Origin: Ailurus styani
Lineage: Eukaryota; Chordata; Mammalia; Carnivora; Ailuridae
Assembly (NCBI GenBank): GCA_002007465.1
Contig: LNAC01000109.1
Coordinates: 3,839,376 to 3,903,375, forward strand
Reading direction: 5' to 3'
DNA length: 64,000 bases
Part shown: one piece after another, positions 35,000-48,054 of the stretch
Position numbering within the stretch: position 1 is the first letter of the stretch
How the letters are laid out: the number at the start of each line of letters is the position of its first letter
The notes under the pieces: model-generated
Database searches by the model: none
Seen by the model: only the letters and a program-made list of their open reading frames with translations
What the model was told of the DNA's origin: nothing
Made by a program: the position numbers and the translations under genes

Positions 35000-37130
35000 C
35001 TTTGGCGTGTTGTGCTAAGGCTGTGATGATGTATAGTAATCTCATTTTCTCACCTAAAAAAAAAATAGGTGTAATAACATCTAGGTTTTTTCAAGGAATG
35101 AGTGACGGGATGAACTATATTTTCTGTTTCCTGGATGCTCCGGCCTCACGAACCTGGCAGATGCCGCCTCTCCCAGGACCAGCTAATTTCTAAAAATAGC
35201 AAACAGCTAGCCTGCAAGCCCATCTTTGAAATGCAGATCAACCAACCCTAGAGTCCTGCCTCCACCCACCTTGTATCCAGCTCTTGCAGTCTGGACGCTG
35301 TCCTCTGCCTTACGTCACCCAGGGCCAGGTACTGGACACCTAGGGGCCACCCTGATGGCCCAGAGCCCCCCTCCCCAATTATTCAAACGATCCAGTCCTA
35401 AACCTGCTCAGTTGGCTCACCTTTACCTCCCTTACTCCTTTCTATGAAAACGACAATAAAGGCTGTCACCCACACTCTGCCTTTGCTGTCTTTGCCCCTG
35501 CATGGTCGCACCCTCCCCCCCTGCCCCCCCTTGTAGGAATCCGTGAGCATACGTTTCTTCAGGGATGTCAATTTCATGTCTTACCATATCCGATGGAAAC
35601 AAATCCTGCAGACATTTTAAAGCAGTGACAAAATGCTTGTAAAGCACTTAGCAGAACACCTCCTAGGCATTAGGCAAGAGGGAGTTGGGAAGAATGAGGA
35701 CAACGTGAAGGGTGCAGGGGAGGACGAGGATAGTGGAGATGCAGACCTCAATTCGGAGGGTCTGCTGGTAGTTCAAGGCTGAGCCCTGTGGGGGTATAGC
35801 CTGGGACTGCAAACAGGAAGGGAGCAACAGGGTGTGAAAAGAAGAGGATTTGGCAACTTTTGGGGGGTGTGGCCAGTTGGTGACCTCATGTCTGAAGTGG
35901 TTTGTAAGGAGACTCTCTCTGCCTGAAAAGCAGCCTCACTCCTTCGTTCGGGGACTTCTGTAGTGGCAGCTGGGAAGTCCTGATTGCTTTAGCTCTCCGT
36001 CCAACTGAATGTCTTTCTGTGATGAGGCTGGAACTCCTAGGAAGCATATTCGGGGAGGTTTTTTTCCTTGTGCTTCGCATTTCTTAACGCATATGCAGCA
36101 CTTAGTATCATGCAAAATATAGTTTCGTATTTGTATACAGTTGGTAAATAATGGGCTAGCTCACATTAAAGCATTTTATTTACTGCAAGCCTTCTCAGAA
36201 CACGCTAAAATTTTAATGAGACTCCGTTAGTGGAGAACATAGCACTTGGCGTTTCCTTAACTTAGTTGTTGTCCACAGGACCTTTTCTTCAGTGCCTTAG
36301 GAGTTGTTTTTTTTTTCATGGAACACATTCTGGAAAATGCCACTGGGACCTTCCAAGCCCATGACAATGCTGATGACATTCAAGATTTTTTTGTAGGTGG
36401 TGTTGATTGTTCTCCTGAAGCTCATAACTAGAACAATGCACAATTTTTAGACCAGTTTGCCAGAGCTCTGTTTTGCTTTAGTCTGTTGATGTAAAAAATA
36501 AAATAAAAAAGATATGACTTGTACCCAGATGTCACCTACACAGTGCTTGTCATCCTGTGGAATGACTCATCCCCTGAAAATGGTAGATGGTGTTCATTGT
36601 CTTGATAATGGATGATGCTCTGTCTTTCATTTACAAAGATGAGGCCCAAAATACCAGGCTTCCTAAAAACAGCATCACCTGCTAGCCCCCCTCCTTTCCC
36701 TGAAGATTCCCTTCCATTGGTCAGTCTGTAAGACTCGGTCGAAATGTCTCAGGAGTGATGGAAGGAAGTCTCAGAGGAATGGAAAATTGGGCTGACTTCC
36801 TTGTTCCTTTCAAACTCAGTATTGATCTTTCCCTCAGTCAAACGTGTTCTAGAATGTTCTTAAATCCTTTGGATCTTCAAATAAGTTTATGACCCCAAAT
36901 TTTTAAGAGCAGACTTGAGCAGAATTTGTCTCCAGCACAAGATGCTTCCCTTCAGAGGACCAGAGATTGTTGCTTTCTTATCAGCTGGGTAGCAATGGTG
37001 TTTTTATTGGTTATTTTAGTTTACATGTAGTTGATGTGTGAGTAAATGCTCTAGCTGTCTGGATGCCCTGAAACTCAGCTCTTTCTTCTAAGCAAAAAGT
37101 AGTAAAAAAACTTTAAAGATGGGGGTAGGG
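35000..37130. other. Low-copy intronic sequence
   Basis: Over 2 kb without a recognised interspersed repeat. 35500-35530 is C-rich, and 36100-36500 is AT-rich and non-repetitive. Confidence 0.45.
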
Positions 37131-37134
37131 AGGG

Positions 37135-37365
37135 AAAAATAATGAAACAAGATGGGATGGGGAAGGAGACAAACCATAAGAGACTCCTAATCTCACAAAA
37201 CAAACTGAGGGTTACTGGGGGGTGGGAGGGTAGGGATAGGGTGGATGGGTTATGGACATTGGGGAGGGTTTGTGCTATGGTGAGTGCTGTGAAAGGTGTA
37301 AGCCTGATGATTCACAGACCTGTACCCCTGGGGCAGATAATAATAATAATAAATAAATGAATATA
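37135..37365 (+). mobile_element. Carnivoran L1 3' end
   Basis: 'ggagacaaaccataagagac', 'caaactgagggttactgggg' and 'cctgtacccctggggcagat' followed by (AAT)n and A-rich sequence: the 3' UTR and tail of a carnivoran L1. Confidence 0.9.
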
Positions 37366-37379
37366 AAAAAACTTCAAAG

Positions 37380-37535
37380 AAAATGTTTATATATATATAC
37401 ACACAATTTATATGTACTTAAAAATTTATATATATATGTAATTAATGACATTATGGTATATATTTTATGTTTATATATACATTGTGTATATATGGTATAT
37501 GATATGTGGGCGAGTGTGTGTGTGTGTATTATTAC
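37380..37535. repeat. AT/TG-rich simple sequence
   Basis: TATA and TGTG runs following the L1 tail. Confidence 0.8.
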
Positions 37536-37582
37536 TATTTATTTTTTTTACCGAGAATATAGAAAATCTGATGGGCATAATT

Positions 37583-37767
37583 TTTTTTTTTAAAGATTTT
37601 TATTTGAGAGAGGGAGAGACAGAGATAGTGAGAGAGCATGAGTGGGGAGGAGAGGGAGAAGCAGGCTCCCCCTGAGCAGGGAGCCTGACTCGGGGCTCGA
37701 TCCCAGGACCCTGGGATCACAAGCTGAGCCAAAGGCAGACGCTTAACTGACTGAGCCACTCAGGCTT
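37583..37767 (-). mobile_element. CAN-SINE (SINEC)
   Basis: Antisense. Target duplication gatgggcataatt / gatgggcatagtt on either side. Confidence 0.95.
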
Positions 37768-38215
37768 GATGGGCATAGTTGTTTGGTTTGTTTTTAGTCT
37801 TGTGGAGTTGGGGTAATCATGTCTAAAAGTTTATGCTTGATACTTAATGCTTGGTTTTTGTTATTTTGTTACATTATCTATTGTTTAATACAGATTAGCT
37901 GTATTCTTACATGTTTTGAAATATTAAGAGAGCCATGAACCTACTACACAAATTTAGGAACAACTCACACTACCAGTTACGTTGAAGCCGCCTGTGTATT
38001 CCTCCAAATCTAATCTGTATTCTTTTTTTGGAGATAACCACTATTTGAAATTTTGAGAGTATAACCTTGCTTTTCATTTCACTACACCTATTTTATCCCT
38101 TAGCAGTATGTTGTTTAGTGGTGTTTGGTTTTGAACTTTATGAAAATGGTATAATTTAAGTAGTCTTTCTGTTATTTTTTTTCCCCTATTTGCCATCAAA
38201 CTTCCAAGAATCACC
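37768..38215. other. Low-copy AT-rich sequence
   Basis: Nothing recognised with confidence. Confidence 0.4.
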
Positions 38216-38314
38216 GGCAGGCTCCCTGCTCAGCAGGGAGTCTGCTTCTCCCTCCCCCCACCCTGCTCTTTCTGTTGCTTGCTTGCTCTCTCTCAAATAA
38301 AATCTTAAAAAAAG
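38216..38314 (+). mobile_element. CAN-SINE, 5' truncated
   Basis: Starts within 'ggcaggctccctgctcagca', lacking the tRNA-like half, and ends in 'aaataaaatcttaaaaaaag'. It abuts the next antisense L1. Confidence 0.85.
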
Positions 38315-38329
38315 TCTGTTTCTTGATTT

Positions 38330-40095
38330 GTCTCTTTAATTTTTTATCTCTTTGCTCATTTGTTTCTTCAGTTTCTCATATGGGTGAAATCAGACGGTAT
38401 TTGTCTTTCTCTGACTTATTTCACTGAGCATTAGGCCCTCTAGCTCCATCCATGTCATTGCAGATGGCCAGATGTCATTCCTTTTTTATGGCTGAGTAAT
38501 ATTCTGCATACGTACCACATCTTCATTATCCAGTCATCATTCGATGGACTCTTGGGCTGCTGCCATGTCACGGCTATTGGAAATAATGCCGCTGTAAACA
38601 TTGGGGTGCATGTATCCCTTTGAATTAGTATTCTTTGGGTAAATACCCAATCCTGTGATGACTGGATCATGACGTAATTCTATTTTTAACTTTCTGAGGA
38701 ACCTCCATACTGTTTCCACAGTGGCCACACCAGTTTGCATTCCCACCAACAGTGCACGAGGGTTCCTTTTTCTCTGCATCCTCGCCAACACCTGTTGTTT
38801 CTTGTGTTGTTGATTTCAGCCATTCTGACAGGCGTGAGGTGATAACCCAATGTGGTTTTGATTTACATTTCCCCGATGATAATTGGTCATGAGCATCTTT
38901 TCATGTGTCTGTTGGCCCCCTCTGTCTATCTTTGGAGAAATGTCTGCTCATGTCTTCTGCCCATTTTTTAACTGGATTATTCATTTTTGGGGTGTTGAGT
39001 TTTATAAGTTCTTTATAGGTTTTGGATACCAACTCATTATCAGATATGTCATTTGCAAATATGTACTCCCATTCCATAGGTTGCCTTTTAGTTTTGTTGT
39101 TTTTCTCTGCCTTGCAGAAGCTTTTTATTTTGAGTAAGTCCCCATAGTTTAATTTTACTTTTGTTCCCCTTGCCTCCGGAGACATATCTTGGAAGAAATC
39201 GCCACAGCCAATGTCAAACAAGTCACTGCCTGTCCTCTCTTCTAGGACTTTTAAGGTTTCAGGTCTCACACACATTGAAGTCTTTAATCCATTTTGAGTG
39301 TATTTTTGTGTGTGGTGTAGGAAAGTGGTCCAGGTTCCTTCTTTTGCATGTAGCTGTCCAGTTTTCCCAACTGACATTGTTCAAGAGACTTTTTCCCATT
39401 GGATATTCCTTCCTGCTTTGTTGAAGATTGATCGGCCATATAAACATGGGTTTATTTCTGGATTCCATTCTGTTCTGTCGATCTATGTGTCTGGATTTGT
39501 GCCAGTATCATACTGTTTTGATGATTAAGGTTTGAAATATAACTTGAAGTCTGGAAATATGATGCCCCACCTTTCCTTTTCTTTTTTAGGTGAGGGCCTT
39601 TGGTGGTTCCATTCAAATTTTAGAATTGTCTGTTCTAGTTCTGTGAAAAATGCTGTTGGTATTTTGATAGGGATTGCATGATATGTGTAGCTTGCTTCGC
39701 GTAGTAGAGACATTTTAACAATATTTATTCTTCCAATCCGTGAGCATGGAATGTCTTTCCATTTCTTTGTCATCTTCAGTTTCTTTCATCAGTGTTTAGA
39801 ATTTTCAGAGTGCATGGGCGCCTGGGTGGCTCAATGGGTTAAAGCCTCTCCCTTCGGCTCAGGTCATGATCTCAGGGTCCTGGGATTGAGGCCCGTATTG
39901 GGCTCTCTGCTCAGCAAGGAGCCTGCTTCCTCCTCTTCTCTGCCTGCCTCTCAGCCTACTTGTGATCTCTCTCTCTTTCTCTCTCTGTCAAATAAATAAA
40001 AAAAAATCTTTAAAAAAAGAAGAATTTTCAGAGTACAGTTCTTTGACCTCTTAGGTTTATTCCTGGGTATCTTCTTATTTTGGGTGCATCTTATA
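38330..40095 (-). mobile_element. Carnivoran L1 fragment, ORF2 C-terminal half, antisense
   Basis: Minus-strand broken frames read recognisable L1 ORF2p: [20 protein letters not shown] (about 39710-39765), PMEWEYIFANDISDNELVSK (about 39010-39080), NPVKKWAEDMSRHFSK and the final [17 protein letters not shown] segment (38537-38791). Several frameshifts and stops make it non-functional. It is 5' truncated near 40095 and interrupted by a young SINE at 39812-40020. Confidence 0.93.
39812..40020 (+). mobile_element. CAN-SINE inside L1, young type
   Basis: Sense copy with 'gggttaaagcctct'. Perfect 14-bp target duplication agaattttcagagt (39798-39811 and 40021-40034) made of L1 sequence. Confidence 0.97.
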
Positions 40096-40724
40096 GTCTA
40101 TTTGATAGACCTTTTTTCCCCTAATTTTTTTTTTATTTTACAAAAAACCCCACAAAAACAAAAAACTGCTAGGAATGTTTTGTAAATGTCTCCTGGTAAA
40201 TGTGTGGGGGTTTCTTTAGGATAGTTTTTTGAATACAGGTTCCAACCCATTAGAGATAATAGAATCAATTTGGTGAGCATAGTAGAAAATATTAGAGTAC
40301 ATCAGACATAATATGAGTAAATATTCTGTATTGTGCTCTTAAAAGCTGTTTCATCTGGCTACTGAGTTGCAGTGTCAAATGTACCAGATAATGACACATT
40401 GTTTTCTACAGTGCTTTTTAACAATTTATACTTAGAGTAGTGCTTTGTAGAGATTTCCCTTACTCCCTATCTTCACTGTTTGGAATTGTCAGATGTTTTT
40501 ATCAGGCTGCTTGATAGAGAATGGTATTTCTTTGTAATTTAATTTGTATGTTCCTGGTCACTAATGAGGTTGGCCATATTTTTATATATTTGTTAATCAT
40601 TAGAAGTTTCTCCTCTCAGAAGTGCTAGTCTTCAGCCTAGTTTTCTATAGAATTGTTTTTTTTTTTCATTGACTTTTGGAACTTTCTGATATGAGTGTTC
40701 TAACAGGAATATTAATCTTTTGCC

Positions 40725-40800
40725 AGTTATATATAAATATATATTATATATTTATATATATATATTACATATTTATATATATATATATATTACATGTATC
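40725..40800. repeat. (TA)n-rich tract
   Basis: Repeated tatata / atatta words, self-complementary. Confidence 0.9.
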
Positions 40801-41363
40801 TTCCTCCATTTTCTGACTCTCTTTTCATTTTTTTTTCTCAACTACTGTAACAGAAGTTAATTTTTATGTAAACATTCTTTTCTTTTATGGTTCATCTTTT
40901 TTTCTTCCAAAGTGTCATTCCATGGTCAGAAATATAAGACTTCATATATGTATTTCCCCACAAGTTTTAATGTCTCGTGGTTTAAACTTAAGTCTTTAAT
41001 TCATTGGGACTTGGTTTTTATGCATGGTTTTGGGTAGAACTCTCATTTTCTTTTTCTTTTTCTTTTCAGAAGGGGTATGCAATTAATCCAGCCCTACATA
41101 TTGAATAAACACATCTTTTCTGCAATCTGGCATAACACCTCTATCATCTATCATTTTGTGTGTGTGTGGGTTTATTCCTGGACACGCTTCTGTTCTTATG
41201 TTCAGTGTGAACACTGATATAATACTGTCTTAATTGCTCTGACTTTAGTAAGTTTCAATATCTGGTGGTGTAACTCCAGCCTACTCTTCCTAAGGATGAC
41301 CATGGTTTTTTCTTACGTCTTTGCATTTCCGTATAAGTTTTAGATTCTCCTCATTAAATTAGT

Positions 41364-41549
41364 ATTTTTTAAAGATTTTATTTATTTATTTATTTATTTG
41401 AGAGAGAGTGAGAGAGACCACAGAAGGAGAGGGAGAAGCAGACTCCATGCCGAGCGGAGAGCCTGACGCGGAGCTCTATCCCAGGACCCCAGGATCGTGA
41501 CCCAAGCTAAAGGCAGATACTTAACCAACTGAGCCACCCAGGTGCCCCT
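41364..41549 (-). mobile_element. CAN-SINE inside ancient L1
   Basis: Antisense; short target duplication aattagt. Confidence 0.94.
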
Positions 41550-41850
41550 AATTAGTTTCTAAAAGTCCTTATTTGGAATTTTTATTGAAATTCCATATAA
41601 AGAGAACTGATACCTTTATAATGTTAATTCTTTCTATCCATAAATACAATATATCTTTCATTTTGTCTTTGTTAATATCTTCTAATTTTTTCTCCATAAG
41701 ATATTGCCCATCTTTTATTAAATTTAGTCTACCCTTTTTTTTCCTGTGTTAAGTGATTTTTAAAATTAGACTTTCTAAGTATTTGCTGGCTCTATTGATT
41801 TTGTTATATTGCTCTTATATCCAGCTATCATTCTAAACTTTCATTGTTAT

Positions 41851-42043
41851 TATTATTTTTTAAGATTTTATTTATTTATTGGATAGAGTGAGAGAGCACA
41901 AGCAGAGGGAGCAGTAGAAGGAGAGGGAGAAGCAGGCTCCCGGTTGAGCAGGGAGTCTGATGTGGGGCTTGATCACAGGACCCTGCAATCATGACGTGAG
42001 CCAAAGGCAGACACTTAACCATCTGAGGCACCCAGGTGCCCCA
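41851..42043 (-). mobile_element. CAN-SINE inside ancient L1
   Basis: Antisense; target duplication aaactttcattgttat (41835-41850) / aaactctcattatttt (42044-42059). Confidence 0.94.
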
Positions 42044-42393
42044 AAACTCTCATTATTTTGAATAACTTCTATAGATGATGTCAGTTTAGGTTCTTTCTCT
42101 TCAGTTTTTAAATCGATTTCAGTTACTGAGCTGGCTGGAAAGTGATAGCAGGCATTGTTTTCTTACTCTTGACTTTAAAAGGAATATTTTCGACATGTTC
42201 CCATTGAAAATAATGTTTTATAGGTACATTTAAAAAAAGGTAAGGAATTTACCTTATTTTTCCTATTTTTTATGAATAGGCATTGAGTTTTATTAAATAT
42301 TTTGTCTGCATTGTTTGAGATCATCATGGTTTATCCTTTAATCTGTCAGTGTGATGAATTATACTTGCAGATATTTAAAATTAGATCACTCTT

Positions 42394-42513
42394 GGGGCTC
42401 CTGGCTGGCTCAGTTGGTGGCACATGGGACTGTTGATCTTGGGGTTTTGAGTTTGAGTCGCACATTGGGTGTAGCGATTACTTAAAAATAAAATCTTAAA
42501 AAAAAAAAGAAAA
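42394..42513 (+). mobile_element. Older tRNA-Lys SINE variant (short type)
   Basis: 'ggggctcctggctggctcag' ... 'gattacttaaaaataaaatc'; lacks the CT-rich body like the copy at 32763. Flanks atcactctt / accactctt. Confidence 0.87.
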
Positions 42514-43274
42514 ACCACTCTTGCTTGCATTCCAGCAATTAATCTAATTTGTTCATAATATGCAAATTTATTTATTTTTTTGAGGATATTTTAATGATTC
42601 TTCAAATACAGGACTGGTCTATAATTTTCTTTGTGCATCCTTGTCTAGTTTTGGTAACAAGTTGTACTTATCTCTTAGCATGAGCTGTATGTGTTGCTTT
42701 TTAAAAATTCTTTTGAACAGTTTGTACAAGTTTGGAAAGAAACATTTGTTGAAAAGTTTCCTGTTAAATATCTTGGTCTTCTTTTTCCCTTATGGAAAGA
42801 TATTTAATTACCGCTTCACTGTTTTTTAAAGGTTTATAGGACTAGTCAGACTTCCTATTTATTCTTGAGTCACTTTGGGCTTGCTTTATTTTTCTAGCTC
42901 TTTGGCCATTTTTTTCTGTTTTCAAATAAAGCTGTTCCTAACTTTCATTTATCTTTTTAAGCTCTGCAGTATCACTGGTTATAGTCCACTTCTCTTTCCT
43001 ATTATTGTATCCTTTCTCTCTCTCTTTTTTTTTCTGGATAAATCCTATAGAGGTTTGCTATTTTGTTAGTCTTTTCAAAGTATTAACTTCTAACTTTATT
43101 GATTCTGTTTTTTTCTATTTTACTAATTTCTTCGCTTTGTTATTTTCTTCCTTCTCATTTCTTGACTTTTATACTGTTTATACTTCTCAAGTATTTTCAT
43201 CCTGTCTTCTAAAATAAGCATTTGAGTTCCTGTATTTTTTAAAGTATCACTTTGCTCACAAGTTTGATATTTTA

Positions 43275-43468
43275 TTTTGTTTAAGATTTTTATTTATTTA
43301 TTTACAGAGAGAACACAGCGAGACAGGGAACACAAGGGGGGAGTGGAAGAGGGAGAAGCAGGCTTCCCACCGAGCAGGGAGCCTGATGCGGGGCTTGATC
43401 CCAGGACCCCGGGATCATGACCCGAGTGGAAGGCAGATGCTTAAAGACTGAGCCACCCAGGCATCCTT
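43275..43468 (-). mobile_element. CAN-SINE inside ancient L1
   Basis: Antisense; perfect 16-bp target duplication caagtttgatatttta (43259-43274 and 43469-43484). Confidence 0.95.
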
Positions 43469-43830
43469 CAAGTTTGATATTTTAACTGTTCAATTCTCAA
43501 TGTTTTAAATTTCTAGCCATGTCATTTTGACTTATGAGCTACTTAGAGTTGTTTTAAAGTTTCCAAATCTTGTATATGTGTTTTTTAAAATTTTAACTTT
43601 TCAGCTAATTATTGCAACTTAAATTGCATTGGGGTAAGAGAACATTGCCTGCATGGCATCTCTTCTTTGGTGTTTGTCGAGATGTGCTTTACAGGCTACT
43701 AAGGGGTTAATTTTTGGAAACGAATATTTATGTGCATGAAAAGAATTTATATTCTATAGTGATTAGATTCAGGGTTCCATGTGTGTCCACCAAATCTGTT
43801 AACTTATGTTTTTCAAATCCTGTGTATCTT

Positions 43831-43872
43831 TGTGTGTGTGTGTGCGTGTGTGTGTGTGCTTTGTGTGTGTGC
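43831..43872. repeat. (TG)n microsatellite
   Basis: GT-rich run with interruptions. Confidence 0.9.
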
Positions 43873-44778
43873 TTTATCTCTCATTAATTAAAAGAGAAAT
43901 GATGACACTTCTTTGATGGTACATTTTTCTTGGGGCTTCCCCGAAGCTCTCTATCTGTTTTGATTTATATATTTTGTGATTCTAATAGGTACATCCAAAT
44001 TCAGAATTCTTATAGGTTCTTGATGAGGTAGACTTCTTTATTACATCGGGTTCCTCTCTCCCTTATAATGTCTTTTTTGTTTGTTTGGTTTTTGTGGGTT
44101 TTTTATTTTTGCACATCAGAGGCTATTTTGGCTAACAATAATATATTAATTAAAAATAGCCTGCTTTTTTTTTCCTTTTTAATTTTTCCGATTTTCTCTT
44201 GTTAATCCACTCACTTGTTGACGGTTTTGGTTGCTTCCAGCTTTTCGTCATTGCAAGTAAAGCTGCTATGAACATTCATGAGATGTAGGGTGTGTGTATG
44301 AATGTAAATTTTACTTTCTCTAAGGTAGCCTTGCTGCAAGGTCACCTGGCAAGTGTATGTCCAAGTTTGTAAGAAACTGCCCAGCTGTTTTCCACAGGGG
44401 CTTTACCATTTTGCGTTGCCCTCAGCTCCTAGCCATGTGGGAGAGTCCCAAGTGCTTTACTCCACTCCAGAACTTAATGTGGTGAGGTTTGGGATATGGT
44501 GGTGGTGGTATTTTTGCCATGTTAATAGCGTTACTTCATTTTGGTATTAATTTGCATTTTCCTAATGGATAATGTTGGGAAGTTTTTCCCCTGCTTATTT
44601 GCCATCTGTAAATCTTCCTTGATAAAATTTCTGCTCAGATTTTTTGCCCATTTTTTTAATAGGATTTTTTTCTTGTTGTTGAGTTTGAAGGTTCTTTACA
44701 TATTTTGGCTATAATTCTGTTATCGTGGATCTGACCTGCAAATATTTTCTCTTTCTGTGTATTGTCTTTCTAGTTTTT

Positions 44779-44991
44779 GGTTTTTTTTTTAATTTAAGAT
44801 TTTATATATTTATTTGACAGAGGGAAACACAGCAAGAGAGGGACACACAAACAGGGGGAGTGAGAGAGGGAGAAGCCGGCTTCCTGCTGAGCAGGGAGCC
44901 CAACGCGCAACGCAGGGCTTTATCCCAGGACCCTGGGATCACGACCTGAGCCAAAGGCAGACGCCTAATGACTGAGCCCCCTTAGGTACCC
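44779..44991 (-). mobile_element. CAN-SINE inside ancient L1
   Basis: Antisense; target duplication tgtctttctagttttt (44763-44778) / tgtctttccagttttt (44992-45007). Confidence 0.95.
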
Positions 44992-46019
44992 TGTCTTTCC
45001 AGTTTTTAACACTGCCTTTCAGAGAGCAAAAGCTTTTAGTTCTGATGAAGTTTAATGCATCAATTCTTTTTCTTTTATGGATCATGCTTTTGATATCATA
45101 TCTAAGAACTCATTGCCCAACCCAAGGTCAAAGATATTTTCTCATATATTTTCTTCAAAAGTTTTATAGTCTAATTTTTATACTTAGGTATATGAATTAT
45201 TATGAATTAGTTTTTATACGTGATATGAAGTATGTATGGGTCAAGGTTTATATTTTTTGCATATGAATATTCAGTTTTGTCAGAACAATTTGTTGGAGAC
45301 TCTATTTTTCTTCCTTTGAATGGCTTTTACACTGTTGTTATAAATCAGTTGGTTTTATTGTCTAGATCTTATTTATTCTGTCCTGTTGCTCTTTCTATCT
45401 TTTTACCACCATACCCTTTTGATGACTTAAAGAAGTCTTAATATTAGGTAGTGAGTCCTACAGATTTATTTTTTCTGACAGTTATTTTATATCTCCTACT
45501 TCCTTTTCAGTTTTGTATCGATTTTATATTCAGTTTGGCTCTATGTACAAAAAATCCAGTTGAAATTTTGATTGGGACTGTACTTAATCTATCACTAACT
45601 TTTGAATATTGATATCTTTATTATGTTGCATTTTCCAACCCATATGGTATATGTCTCCATTTATTTACAGCTTCTTTGATTTGTCATAAGCATTTTGTAG
45701 TTTCCAGTGTACACCTTCTGTACATGTTTTGATACATTTATAGGTAAGTATTTTGTTTTTTTTTGTAGAAGTTGTCAGTGGCATTTAATTTTTAATCTCA
45801 GGATTCATGTGTTCATTACCAGTATGTGGATGTAAATTTTATTTCTGTATGTTTACCTCAGATCCTGCAACTCTGTTGAACTTGTTCATTAGTTTTAGGT
45901 ATTTTTTCCCCTGTAGATTTTATGGCATTTTCTACATAGACAATAATGTCATCTGTAAATAGGGACATTTAAATTTGTTCCTTTCTGAATTATTCCTTTT
46001 TGTTTACTTTTCTTGCCTT

Positions 46020-46210
46020 TTTTTTTAAGATTTTATTCTTTTATTTGACACAGAGAGAGATCACAAGTAGGCAGAGGCAGGCAGAGGGAGAAGGGGAAGC
46101 AGGCTCCCCACCAAGCAGGGAGCCCAATGCAGGACTCTATCCCAGGACCCTGAGATCATGACCTGAGCCGAAGGCAGAGGCTTTAACCTACTGAGCCACC
46201 CAGGTGCCCC
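46020..46210 (-). mobile_element. CAN-SINE inside ancient L1, young type
   Basis: Antisense; perfect 15-bp target duplication tacttttcttgcctt (46005-46019 and 46211-46225). Confidence 0.96.
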
Positions 46211-46984
46211 TACTTTTCTTGCCTTATTGCACTGACTCAGACTTGTGGCACCATGTGGGATGAGTGTCAAAGTCAGACATATTTACCTCAATCTCCGTCT
46301 TAAGGAGCAAAGCATCCACTCTTTCCCCATTAGGTAAGATGTTAATGGTAGGATTTTTTTGGTTTGATTTTGCATTTTATTTTATTTTGCAGATGTTATT
46401 TTAAGTTGAGGAAGTCCCCTTCTATTTCAAGCTTTCTGAGAGTTTTCACCGAGTGGGTTTTGAATTGAATTGTGTTGTCAAATGCTTTTTTCCTACGTTG
46501 ATTGATATGATCAGGTTTTTCTTCTTCAGTCTGTGTTTAATATGATGGATTTTATACTGATTGATTTTCAAATCCCTGGAATAGTATCCCTGGAACAAAC
46601 CCAACTTGGTAATGGTGAATGATTATTTTTATATATTACTGAATTCTCTTTGGTAATGTTATGTTAAGGATTCATACACCTATATTCACGAGGAATGTTA
46701 GTCTATAGTTATTATTATTATTACTGTTATTATTATTATTTTACTGTTCTGTGTCTGGTTTTGGTATCAAAAGAATTCTCCCTTCATAAAATGAATTGGA
46801 AAGTGCTCCCTCCTCCTCTGTATTCTGGAAGAGATTGGGTAGAAGTGGTGTTAATTCTTTTTTAAACATTTGGTAGGATTCTTTTGTAGAGCCTTCTGGA
46901 CCTGAAGATTTTTGGGGGTGGAGGAGCTTAATAGTACAAGTTCAATTTCCTACTATTACAGGGCTATTCAAATTGCCTATTCCT

Positions 46985-47175
46985 GAGGCACCTGCATGGC
47001 TCAGTTGGTTAAGCATCTGCCTTCAGCTCAGGTCATGATCTTAGGGTCCTGGGATTGAGTCCTGTGTTGGGTTCCCTGCTCAGCGAGGAACCTGCTTCTC
47101 CCTCTCCCTCTGCCACTCCCCCTGCTTGTGTCTCTCTCTCTGTGTCAAATAAATAAAATCTTCAAACAAACAAAA
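46985..47175 (+). mobile_element. CAN-SINE, first of a head-on pair at a reused target
   Basis: Sense copy. Target duplication aaattgcctattcct (46970-46984) / aaattgtctattcct (47176-47190). Confidence 0.95.
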
Positions 47176-47190
47176 AAATTGTCTATTCCT

Positions 47191-47378
47191 TTTCTTTTTA
47201 AATTTATTTGACACAGAGTGACAGAGACCGAGTACGCAGGGCTGTAGGCAGAGGGAGAGGGAGAAGCAGGCTCCCCGCTGAGCAGAGAACCCAGTGTGGG
47301 GCTCAATCCCTGGGCCCTGGGACCATGACCTGAGCTGAAGGCAGACACTTAACCAACTGAGCCACCCAGGTGCCCCAC
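47191..47378 (-). mobile_element. CAN-SINE, second of the pair at a reused target
   Basis: Antisense copy starting directly at the preceding target repeat; third target copy aaattgtctcttcct at 47379-47393. Confidence 0.95.
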
Positions 47379-48054
47379 AAATTGTCTCTTCCTATTGGGT
47401 ATATTGTGGTAGTTTGTGTTTTTTGAAGAATTAGTCCATCTCATGTAAATTGTTACATTTACATGTATAAAGTTGTTCAAAGAGATTTAGAAGTTTATAG
47501 AGTTCTGTAGTGATATCTCCTGTTTACTCCTATTATTGGTAATTTGTCTACACTTTTTCTGGCTTTTCAGTTGTGTTAGTGTATTTCAGTTGTACTTATT
47601 TTTTCAAAGAACCAGCTCTATCCTTGATTTTTCTTTTATTATTTTTTTGTTTTAATTCATTCATTTCTGCCCTTATCTTTACGATATCCTTCCTTCTGCT
47701 TACTTTGAATTTATTTTGGTTAACTTTTTATAGGTGTTGCAGTAGGAACTTAGATTTTAAATTGAGAATGTTTCTTTTTCTAATATATGGATTGGGTGCT
47801 GTCAGTTTCCCTCTTAGCACTGCTTTGGCTATATCCAACATTTTGATACATTGTGTTTTCATTTTTATTCAGTTCAGTATTTTTTTACCTATTTCTTTTG
47901 AGATTTTCTCTTTGACCCATAGATTATTTAAAAATGTTTTATTTTGTATCCAGGCATTTGGATTTTTCAGTATTTCCTTGATATCTTTCTGTTACTAATT
48001 TCTATTTTGATTCTACTGTGGTCAGAGAGTACATTATATATGATTTCAATTATT

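Larger units (their letters stand above)
40500..44155 (-). mobile_element. Ancient L1 (L1M type) ORF2 region, antisense
   Basis: Ordered antisense ORF2 landmarks: 'ggacttggtttttatgcatg' (41008), 'aatctggcataacacctc' (41125), 'ggactggtctataattttct' (42611), 'ttcaaagtattaacttctaa' (43074) and 'tgtgtccaccaaatctgtta' (43782). Old, with many stops and interrupted by four SINEs. Boundaries approximate. Confidence 0.75.

Noticed and set aside
38901..39377. 158-codon minus-strand frame as a host gene
   Set aside because: It is L1 ORF2p C-terminal sequence inside a truncated, interrupted L1.
47573..47998. 141-codon hydrophobic frame resembling a membrane protein
   Set aside because: It is antisense ancient L1 ORF2, whose T-rich complement translates to Phe/Leu/Ile-rich peptides.
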